Part shown: positions 58,012 to 64,000 of the stretch, piece after piece | Layout: each line of letters starts with the position of its first letter | How positions within the stretch are numbered: the first letter of the stretch is position 1 | Source of the DNA: Corynebacterium stercoris | GTDB lineage: Bacteria > Actinomycetota > Actinomycetes > Mycobacteriales > Mycobacteriaceae | Reading direction: 5' to 3' | NCBI RefSeq assembly: GCF_024160105.1 | Contig: NZ_JAMFTQ010000005.1 | Span: 62,001-126,000 of the forward strand | DNA: 64,000 nt | The notes under the pieces: generated by a model | What the model was told of the DNA's origin: nothing | Database searches by the model: none | Seen by the model: the letters and a program-made list of their open reading frames with translations, nothing else | Made by a program: the position numbers and the translations under genes

Positions 58012-58045
58012 AATCCCCAGCTCCTAGAGGGTAGTGCCGGGGATT
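58012..58045 (-). terminator. fumC terminator-like hairpin overlapping the next ribosome site
   Basis: On the minus strand AATCCCCGGC pairs with GCTGGGGATT, a 10-bp stem with one G-U, followed by TTTC. It fits an intrinsic terminator for fumC. The 3' arm also carries the GGGG that serves the ATG at 58007. Confidence 0.55.
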
Positions 58046-58059
58046 GATCCTAGCGGGGG

Positions 58060-59460
58060 CTAGTTGCGGTCGGTGTTCGCCATGTCGAGGACGTTGAGGC
58101 GCTTGTCCAGCTCCTCCTCGGTGAGCTTCTCGCCGTCGACGAAGCCGAGGTCGAAGGTGGCCTGGCGGATGGTGATGCCTTCCTTGACTGCGTGCTTGGC
58201 AATCTTGGCGGCGTTCTCGTAACCAATCGCGGAGTTCAGCGGGGTCACGATCGACGGGGAGGACTCGGCGAGGGTGCGCATGCGCTCCTCGTTCGGCTCA
58301 ATGCCGTCAACCAGGCGGGTTGCGAACTGGCGGGCGGTGTTGGCCAGCAGACGAGCGGACTCGAGCACGTTGCGAGCCATCACCGGGATGAACACGTTGA
58401 GCTCGAACTGGCCCTGGGTGCCAGCGAACGCCACAGCTGCGTCGTTGCCGATGACCTGCGCGGAAACCTGGGTAGCGGTCTCGCACAGCACCGGGTTGAC
58501 CTTGCCCGGCATGATGGAGGAGCCCGGCTGCAGGTCCGGGAGGTGGATCTCGGCGAGGCCGGCGAGCGGGCCGGAGCCCATCAGGCGGATGTCGTTGGCA
58601 ATCTTGTACAGGGACACAGCCACGGAGCGCATCGCGCCGGAGAACTCGACCAGGCCGTCGCGGTTGGCCTGCGCCTCGAAGTGGTTCTTGGCCTCGGAGA
58701 GCTGCTCAACACCGGTGAGCTTCTTCAGCTCCTCGGTGACCTTGCCGCCGAACTCCGCCGGGGTGTTGATGCCGGTGCCCACGGCGGTGCCGCCGATAGC
58801 CAGCTCGCCGAGGTGGTTCAGGGTGTTCTCGACGCGCTCGATGCCGAGCTCGATCTGGCGTGCGTAGCCGGAGAACTCCTGGCCCAGGGTGACCGGGGTG
58901 GCGTCCATGAGGTGGGTGCGGCCGGACTTGACTACGTCGTGCCACTCGGCGGCCTTCTTGGACAGGGACTCGTGCAGCACCTTCAGCGCCGGGATGAGGT
59001 CGTTGGCGGCTGCCTCGGTGGCGGCCACGTGGGTGGCGGTGGGGAAGGTGTCGTTCGAGGACTGGCCCATGTTCACGTGGTCGTTCGGGTGCACCTCAAC
59101 GCCGTTCGCCTTGGCGATGGAGGCGATGACCTCGTTGGTGTTCATGTTGGAGGAGGTGCCGGAACCGGTCTGGAACACGTCGATGGGGAACTCGTCGTTG
59201 TGCTTGCCGTCCGCGATCTCCTTGGCGGCGGCGATGATGGCGTCAGCCTTCTCGGCGTCCAGGTTGCCCATGTCCTTGTTCACCTGCGCACAGGCTGCCT
59301 TCAGCAGGCCGAGGGCGCGGATCTGCTGTGCCTCGAGGCCGCGGCCGGAGATCGGGAAGTTCTCCACAGCGCGCTGGGTCTGCGCACGCCACAGGGCGTT
59401 GACGGGCACCTTGACCTCGCCCATCGTGTCGTGTTCAATACGGTATTCCTGATCAGCCAT
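58060..59460 (-). CDS. fumC: Fumarate hydratase class II
   Basis: This 466-residue homotetrameric enzyme hydrates fumarate to malate in the TCA cycle. It has [16 protein letters not shown], the family signature [12 protein letters not shown], and [17 protein letters not shown] with the conserved His. The ATG at 59460 has AAAGGA upstream. Upstream in-frame codons up to 59505 are leader. It is divergent from the CPBP gene. Confidence 0.95.
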   Translation of the reverse strand: MADQEYRIEHDTMGEVKVPVNALWRAQTQRAVENFPISGRGLEAQQIRALGLLKAACAQVNKDMGNLDAEKADAIIAAAKEIADGKHNDEFPIDVFQTGSGTSSNMNTNEVIASIAKANGVEVHPNDHVNMGQSSNDTFPTATHVAATEAAANDLIPALKVLHESLSKKAAEWHDVVKSGRTHLMDATPVTLGQEFSGYARQIELGIERVENTLNHLGELAIGGTAVGTGINTPAEFGGKVTEELKKLTGVEQLSEAKNHFEAQANRDGLVEFSGAMRSVAVSLYKIANDIRLMGSGPLAGLAEIHLPDLQPGSSIMPGKVNPVLCETATQVSAQVIGNDAAVAFAGTQGQFELNVFIPVMARNVLESARLLANTARQFATRLVDGIEPNEERMRTLAESSPSIVTPLNSAIGYENAAKIAKHAVKEGITIRQATFDLGFVDGEKLTEEELDKRLNVLDMANTDRN

Positions 59461-59504
59461 GATCATCCTTTGCTTTCCGTTGCAAGAGACACTTACATCT
59501 ATCA

Positions 59505-59529
59505 ATTATGCCCGATGGGCCACTGTCAA
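59505..59529 (-). promoter_or_regulatory. Candidate fumC promoter
   Basis: CATAAT (59505-59510) could serve as -10. A perfect TTGACA (59524-59529) lies upstream, but the 13-nt spacing is too short for it to act as -35 with this hexamer, so the pairing is uncertain. Confidence 0.35.
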
Positions 59530-59538
59530 GGAGCCGAT

Positions 59539-60237
59539 ATGCCACAACTCACCCCGCCTCGCACCAAAGACGCCATCGTGGCTGCTGTGGCGATCGTGGC
59601 GGTGTATCTGCTGCTCATCGGGCAGGGTTGGGTACTGCATAAGGCACAGGCCCCGCGCGAGGTGGTGGTTGTGGCCCTCCCGGCGATCATTTTGGCGTCG
59701 TTGGTGGTGCCTACCTGGCTACTCATCCGCTACTTGCGCCGTCGCGGGCTTGAACTCGGGTTCACACGTTTAGGCAGAGACGGGTGGCACCTGCTGTGGC
59801 GGGTTCCCGCGCTGATACTGGCTGCAGGGTTGGCCACCGGAGTGGTGGCGCCGCTGCTTGGAATTACGCCAGGCGCAGACTCGGCGGCGGAGACACTCGC
59901 TGGCGAGGCGACGAATGCCCTGCCGATCTTGCTCGTGCTGGCCGGCTACTTGCTGCTCGGCCCGTTCATTGAGGAACTGGTCTTCCGCCGTGTCTTGCTG
60001 AACTACTTCGACACCCGCATGCCCGGATGGGCGAGCATCTTGCTCACGTCGATGATCTTTGGGGTCGCGCACGTAGCGCCACCCGCGATCATCTACACCT
60101 TCTTCTTCGGCATCGGCTTGGCGTGGCTGGCGCGGCTGCACGGCGGCATCACGAGCAGTTTGATTGCGCACCTGGTGAACAACACCGTGGCCAACCTAGG
60201 CGTGTTCGCGGCGTTGTTCACCCAGGTGGCCGGTTAG
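59539..60237 (+). CDS. CPBP family intramembrane metalloprotease
   Basis: This 232-residue membrane protein has the CAAX-protease/bacteriocin-processing (Abi) motifs: the metal-binding Glu pair in [23 protein letters not shown], and [11 protein letters not shown]. There are six hydrophobic helices. Such proteins cleave membrane substrates or provide bacteriocin self-immunity; the substrate is unknown. CAAGGAG precedes the ATG. The stop overlaps glpX by 4 bp. Confidence 0.85.
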   Translation: MPQLTPPRTKDAIVAAVAIVAVYLLLIGQGWVLHKAQAPREVVVVALPAIILASLVVPTWLLIRYLRRRGLELGFTRLGRDGWHLLWRVPALILAAGLATGVVAPLLGITPGADSAAETLAGEATNALPILLVLAGYLLLGPFIEELVFRRVLLNYFDTRMPGWASILLTSMIFGVAHVAPPAIIYTFFFGIGLAWLARLHGGITSSLIAHLVNNTVANLGVFAALFTQVAG

Positions 60238-61244
60238 TTGTTCGGGTCGGAGTAGTCCACCACGGAGTACTCCTGCAGCTTGGCCAGCTTGTGGATGGAC
60301 TCCACGTAGCGCACGGTGCCGGACTTGGAGCGCATGACCAGCGAGCGTGTGGTGGCACCGTTCTTGCGGTAGCTCACGCCGCGCAGCATGTCGCCGTTGG
60401 TCACGCCGGTAGCTGCGAAGTAGCAGTTGTCGGAGGTGACCAGGTCGTCGAGGGTGAGGACGCGGTCGAGGTCGTGGCCCGCGGCGAGGACAGCCTCGCG
60501 CTCCTCGTCGGACTGCGGGGCGAGCATGCCCTGAATCTCGCCGCCCAGGCACTTCATCGCGCAAGCCACGACAACGCCCTCCGGGGTGCCGCCGACGCCC
60601 ATGGCGATGTCGATGGAGTTGGTGTCCTGCGCGGCTGCGATGGCGCCGGCCACGTCACCATCCATGATGAAGCGGACCTTGGCGCCGGCCTTACGGATGT
60701 CATCCACCAGCTGCGCGTGGCGGGGGCGGTCGAGGACCACGACGGTGACCTCAGACGGGCGGATGCCCTTGGCCATCGCCACTGCCTTGATGTTTGCGGA
60801 CACCGGCGCGGTGATGTCGATGACGCCCTTGGCTTCCGGGCCAACGGCGATCTTGTTCATGTAGAAGGCGTCCTTCGGGTTGAACATGGAGCCGCGGTCG
60901 GCGGCCGCGATCACGGAAATCGCGTTCGGGCGGCCCTCTGCCATCAGACGGGTGCCGTCCACCGGGTCCACGGCGAGGTCCACCTGGGCACCGTCGCCGT
61001 TGCCGACCTGCTCGCCGTTGTAAAGCATCGGCGCCTCGTCCTTCTCGCCCTCGCCGATGACAATGACACCGTCCATGTTGACGGAGTTGATCATCTTGCG
61101 CATGGCGTCCACGGCAGCGCCGTCGCCCTCGTTCTTCTTGCCGCGGCCGACCCAACGGCCGGAGGCAAGCGCCGCCGCCTCGGTCACACGGACAAGCTCC
61201 ATTGCGAGGTTGCGATCCGGGCTGTATTCGGTCGGTTCGGTCAT
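60234..61244 (-). CDS. glpX: Class II fructose-1,6-bisphosphatase
   Basis: This 336-residue enzyme is the main gluconeogenic FBPase of actinobacteria. It has [35 protein letters not shown] (metal site), [17 protein letters not shown] and [14 protein letters not shown]. The ATG at 61244 follows AGGAGG. The extra 41 codons upstream have no support. The 176-bp gap to the DUF4245 gene holds both divergent promoters and nothing else visible. Confidence 0.95.
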   Translation of the reverse strand: MTEPTEYSPDRNLAMELVRVTEAAALASGRWVGRGKKNEGDGAAVDAMRKMINSVNMDGVIVIGEGEKDEAPMLYNGEQVGNGDGAQVDLAVDPVDGTRLMAEGRPNAISVIAAADRGSMFNPKDAFYMNKIAVGPEAKGVIDITAPVSANIKAVAMAKGIRPSEVTVVVLDRPRHAQLVDDIRKAGAKVRFIMDGDVAGAIAAAQDTNSIDIAMGVGGTPEGVVVACAMKCLGGEIQGMLAPQSDEEREAVLAAGHDLDRVLTLDDLVTSDNCYFAATGVTNGDMLRGVSYRKNGATTRSLVMRSKSGTVRYVESIHKLAKLQEYSVVDYSDPNN

Positions 61245-61408
61245 CGAGGGGCCTCCTGAAGGGCGGTTGAAGTACGTCGTGAATGCTGCCCGCGCGCCGA
61301 AAGACCGCGCACGACACAACACACCTCTATTGTGGCACTTTCCGCACGCGGGAACGCAGCTTTTCACACCAGAAAAGGGGCACAGTCGGCTGTCAACGGG
61401 CGGCGTGC

Positions 61409-61414
61409 CATACT
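61409..61414 (+). promoter_or_regulatory. Putative leaderless -10 (CATACT) for the DUF4245 gene
   Basis: CATACT, 6 nt (TAGCCC), then GTG at 61421. Confidence 0.4.
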
Positions 61415-61420
61415 TAGCCC

Positions 61421-62002
61421 GTGGCCAAGGACAGCAAACCGAGAGTGTTCCAAGACGGTCGCGACATGATGCTCAACGTCGCAGTCGTCGTGGTGCTGAT
61501 GTTGGTGGGTGTCGGCGCCACCGGATTGTGCACCTACAACCCCGGGCGCCCCGAGCAGGGACCGGTGCAAGAAGTAGACGCGCGCACGTTCTTGAGCCTG
61601 GAATCCCGCGCCGTGAACTTCCCGGTGCGCTACCCGGATATGCCGGAGGGATGGGTCACTAACTCCGCGCGGCGCACGATGATCGGCGGGCAGCCCGCCC
61701 CGATCGTCGGCTGGATCAGCCCCGACGGCGGCTACCTGCAGCTCACCCAGACCGGCGCAGACCTCGACGAGGCGATTGCGGGCCAAGACAACCACCCGCG
61801 CCCGAACGAGCGCACCGAGACGGTGGCGGGCAGCGAGGTGCGGGTGCTGCACTCCGACGAACAGGGCGTGCGCGACCTGTGGGCGCTCGACGGCGGGGAT
61901 GTGCGCCTCGTGCTTACGGGCGCCGGCACGGACGAGGAGTTCCGCGAGCTGATCGCCGCGGTGCTCGCCGCCCAGCCGATCGACCCGGACGAGAACCAGT
62001 AG
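61421..62002 (+). CDS. DUF4245 membrane-anchored protein
   Basis: This 193-residue protein has a short cytoplasmic N-terminus ([19 protein letters not shown]), one membrane helix ([20 protein letters not shown]) and a secreted beta-rich domain ([53 protein letters not shown]). It matches DUF4245, found next to glpX/xse genes in mycobacteria and corynebacteria. Function unknown. Its TAG abuts the xseB stop with no spacer. Confidence 0.82.
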   Translation: MAKDSKPRVFQDGRDMMLNVAVVVVLMLVGVGATGLCTYNPGRPEQGPVQEVDARTFLSLESRAVNFPVRYPDMPEGWVTNSARRTMIGGQPAPIVGWISPDGGYLQLTQTGADLDEAIAGQDNHPRPNERTETVAGSEVRVLHSDEQGVRDLWALDGGDVRLVLTGAGTDEEFRELIAAVLAAQPIDPDENQ

Positions 62003-62266
62003 CTACTGCTCTGCGCTGCTGTCGCTGCGCTGGCTGATCGCGGCCTCGACGCGCTCGGCGGCGCCTTTGAGCAGGACCTCGCAGCGCTTGGCCAGCGCTT
62101 CGCCGCGCTCCCAGTACTTCAGCGACTCATCCAGGCTCATCTGGCCCAGCTCGAGGATCTTGACAGTTTCGATGAGTTCGTCGCGGGCGCGTTCGTAGCT
62201 CAAGGTCTCCGGATCCGGAAACGCGTTCTCGCCGGCCTGACCTGCGCCGAAGGTGTTCTCTGCCAT
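62003..62266 (-). CDS. xseB: Exodeoxyribonuclease VII small subunit
   Basis: This 87-residue subunit has the typical helical hairpin [20 protein letters not shown] then [20 protein letters not shown]. It has a ~20-residue N-terminal extension ([19 protein letters not shown]). AAAGGAG precedes the ATG. It follows xseA by 31 bp on the same strand and forms the exonuclease VII complex with it. Confidence 0.93.
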   Translation of the reverse strand: MAENTFGAGQAGENAFPDPETLSYERARDELIETVKILELGQMSLDESLKYWERGEALAKRCEVLLKGAAERVEAAISQRSDSSAEQ

Positions 62267-62297
62267 GGTTGTGCTCCTTTATATATAGGTGTGGTGG

Positions 62298-63536
62298 TTA
62301 GTTGGCGGGCGTGACACCCATGCTGGCCGCCGCGATCGAGCCGTCGGCCACGCGGATGCGCAGCTGCGATCCGGGCGGGGATTGCTCGATGCTGGTGACC
62401 ACCGCGGGCTCGGTGCCGTCGCGGGGCTGCACCTGCACCACGGCGTAGCCGCGGGCGAGCGTCGCCGACGGACCGAGCGCCGCCACCTGAGCGCGCAGCG
62501 AACTGACGACGGACTGTTGGTGCGTCACCAGGTGCGTGACCTCCCGGCGCATACGCTGCACCTCGCGGCCCACGTCCTGGTAGCGCTGCCGCAGCGAAGT
62601 CAGTGGGTCGGCGAGCACCGGGCGGGAGCGCATCGTCTCCACGATCTGCGATTCACGGCGCACCCAGCCGCGCAGGGCGGTGGCGCTGCGTTCGCGCATC
62701 GTCGCCACGCCTTTGAGTTCCTCGGCCACGTCGGGCACCACGCGCTTCGCGGCGTCCGTCGGGGTGGCGGCGCGCACGTCCGCCACGTTGTCCAGCACCG
62801 GGTTGTCCGGCTCGTGGCCGATGGCCGACACCACCGGTGTGGACGCCGCTGCGACTGCGCGCTGCAGCGCCTCCTCCGAGAACGGCAGCAAATCCTCCAC
62901 AGAGCCGCCGCCGCGGGCGATGATGATTACCTCCACCTCAGGGTCGGCATCGAGCGTTTGCAATGCCCGGATGACTTCCGGCACCGCCTTCGCGCCCTGC
63001 ACCGCGGTGTTGATCACCCGGAACTGCACGGCCGGCCAGCGGCCCTGTGCCACCGACATCACGTCGCGCTCCGCAGCGGAGCCCTTGCCCGTGATCAGGC
63101 CCACCTTGTTGGGAAGCACCGGCAAGCGGCGCTTGCGGGCGGGATCGAACAGACCCTCGGCCGAGAGTTTGAGCCGCAACTCCTCGATGCGGGCGAGCAG
63201 CTCGCCGGCGCCGACGTGGCGGATCTCCACCACCCGCATCTTGAAGGAGCCGCGCTGCTGGTGAAAGTTCGGCTTGCCGTGAATCACCACATGGTCGCCG
63301 TCCTTCGGGGGAGTGGCCATAGCCATGAGCTGGCGCGTATCCATGATCAGCTCAACGCTCGCCTCTGCCTGCGTATCGCGCAGGGTGAGGTAGGAGTTCG
63401 CCCAGTTCGGCTTTGTGTTCACTTGGGTAAGCTGCCCTTCCACCCAGAGCCAGCCGAGGCGCTCAATCCACCCCTTGACGCTGGTGTTCAGCCGGGACAC
63501 GCTCCACGGCGTATCCGGCGAACTCTTCGACTCCAT
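62298..63536 (-). CDS. xseA: Exodeoxyribonuclease VII large subunit
   Basis: This 412-residue catalytic subunit degrades single-stranded DNA from both ends. It has an N-terminal OB domain ([20 protein letters not shown]), the central nuclease [29 protein letters not shown] and [13 protein letters not shown], and a C-terminal coiled coil. ATG 63536 is chosen because AGGAGG is 8 nt away. ATG 63542 is only 2 nt from it. Confidence 0.94.
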   Translation of the reverse strand: MESKSSPDTPWSVSRLNTSVKGWIERLGWLWVEGQLTQVNTKPNWANSYLTLRDTQAEASVELIMDTRQLMAMATPPKDGDHVVIHGKPNFHQQRGSFKMRVVEIRHVGAGELLARIEELRLKLSAEGLFDPARKRRLPVLPNKVGLITGKGSAAERDVMSVAQGRWPAVQFRVINTAVQGAKAVPEVIRALQTLDADPEVEVIIIARGGGSVEDLLPFSEEALQRAVAAASTPVVSAIGHEPDNPVLDNVADVRAATPTDAAKRVVPDVAEELKGVATMRERSATALRGWVRRESQIVETMRSRPVLADPLTSLRQRYQDVGREVQRMRREVTHLVTHQQSVVSSLRAQVAALGPSATLARGYAVVQVQPRDGTEPAVVTSIEQSPPGSQLRIRVADGSIAAASMGVTPAN

Positions 63537-63560
63537 GACCATTGCCTCCTTTATGTGTAG

Positions 63561-63590
63561 CTGCAGGCGCACTGACGAGTATGCCTGCAG
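63561..63590. promoter_or_regulatory. Inverted repeat around the putative xseA -10
   Basis: CTGCAGGC (63561-63568) and GCCTGCAG (63583-63590) form a perfect 8-bp inverted repeat with a 14-nt spacer. On the minus strand the spacer and right arm contain CATACT (63578-63583), a plausible -10 for xseA-xseB. Confidence 0.4.
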
Positions 63591-63622
63591 AAAACCCTTT
63601 ATCCTTTTAGACGCTGGTTAGG

Positions 63623-63628
63623 TAGGGT
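63623..63628 (+). promoter_or_regulatory. Putative leaderless -10 (TAGGGT) for ispH
   Basis: TAGGGT, 7 nt (CGGTTCC), then ATG at 63636. TAGGGT is an accepted corynebacterial -10 variant. Confidence 0.4.
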
Positions 63629-63635
63629 CGGTTCC

Positions 63636-64000
63636 ATGACGAATCCAGAAAAAAAGCTTTTGCTGGCCTCCCCGCGCGGCTACTGCGCTGGCGTGGACCG
63701 CGCGGTGGAAACCGTGGAGAAGGCGCTGGAGAAGTACGGAGCACCCGTGTACGTGCGCAAAGAGATCGTGCACAACAAGTACGTGGTGAAGACGCTGGAG
63801 GAGCGCGGCGCGGTCTTCGTCGACGAGACGTACGAGGTGCCGGAGGGGGCCCACGTGGTGTTCTCCGCGCACGGCGTGTCCCCGGCGGTGCGCAACGAGG
63901 CGGCGGAGCGCAACCTGATCACGCTCGATGCGTCCTGCCCGCTGGTGACCAAGGTGCACAACGAGGCGAAGCGCTTTGCGCGCGACGGCTACCAGATTCT
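63636..64000 (+). CDS. ispH: 4-hydroxy-3-methylbut-2-enyl diphosphate reductase, C-terminus outside window
   Basis: The first 121 residues of IspH/LytB are visible. They include the first cluster Cys in [25 protein letters not shown] with a conserved His, FSAHGVSP and the second Cys in [11 protein letters not shown]. IspH carries a [4Fe-4S] cluster and makes IPP and DMAPP in the last step of the MEP pathway. The gene is divergent from xseA. No ribosome site is evident. Confidence 0.95.
   Translation, partial: MTNPEKKLLLASPRGYCAGVDRAVETVEKALEKYGAPVYVRKEIVHNKYVVKTLEERGAVFVDETYEVPEGAHVVFSAHGVSPAVRNEAAERNLITLDASCPLVTKVHNEAKRFARDGYQI

Noticed and set aside
59510-59529. TTGACA as a standard -35 for fumC
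   Set aside because: Spacing to the plausible -10 hexamers is 13-15 nt, below the usual range, so only a low-confidence promoter is given.
58192-59538. N-terminal ~450 codons of the long plus frame ending in the CPBP protease
   Set aside because: This part is antisense to fumC. The real protein starts at ATG 59539, which has a ribosome site.
1-64000. CRISPR arrays, rRNA genes, insertion sequences
   Set aside because: No regularly spaced repeats, no rRNA signature sequence and no transposase with terminal repeats were seen.

Overview
The window is GC-rich, gene-dense DNA from an actinobacterium, most likely a Corynebacterium. Reasons: mycothiol conjugate amidase (mca), DUF4307, DUF4245, DUF5997 and LGFP-repeat proteins, two DUF222/HNH (13E12-type) genes, a bioA-bioD pair, and a gene order (pth, rplY, prs, glmU, TetR-mfd, greA, mca, uppS, coaA, glyA, fumC, glpX, xseB/xseA, ispH) that matches the Rv1014c-Rv1110 region of Mycobacterium as I remember it. 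No rRNA, CRISPR array, insertion sequence or prophage is visible.

Layout. 1-11.5 kb is the most accessory part. It holds a UDP-sulfoquinovose-synthase-like gene cut by the left edge, a SWIM zinc-finger protein, a hipBA toxin-antitoxin pair, and an unusual fusion of a DEDDh exonuclease with TerB-like, BRCT, HhH, sigma-70 region 4 and HARE-HTH-like parts. It then has a heterodimeric ABC exporter whose ATPase motifs are divided between the subunits, and an ASCH protein. 11.5-19.3 kb holds a DASS dicarboxylate transporter, a DUF2200 gene, a YihY-SDR-bioA-bioD operon and prfC. 19.3-24.7 kb holds a 34-codon flavin-reductase remnant, two pth paralogs, an NMO-type flavoprotein, a fumarylacetoacetate hydrolase, an HNH/DUF222 gene and rplY with a structured leader. 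24.8-30.3 kb carries an MHS transporter, an aldehyde dehydrogenase and an ipdC-pat pair that together suggest an Ehrlich/indolepyruvate-like route.

30.4-42.4 kb carries glmU-prs, an MFS exporter, a Tat-exported multicopper oxidase lipoprotein, tRNA-Gln, a TetR-mfd operon, a second HNH/DUF222 gene and a tRNA-Leu(UAA). 42.3-46 kb is a reduced carotenoid/photolyase locus: crtB-crtI are intact, but the photolyase has lost its N-terminus. 46-64 kb is the conserved block from a SUFU-domain gene and a Bax-inhibitor-1-like protein through greA, mca, uppS, coaA, glyA, fumC, glpX and xseBA to ispH, which is cut by the right edge.

Two patterns run through the window. About twenty genes have a TANNNT-like hexamer 6-9 nt before the start codon, usually with no Shine-Dalgarno sequence, as expected for leaderless mRNAs; I used this to choose several starts. 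Eight convergent pairs share the same 4-bp overlap of stop codons (YTAR), leaving no room for terminators. Many start choices remain inferences from these signals.
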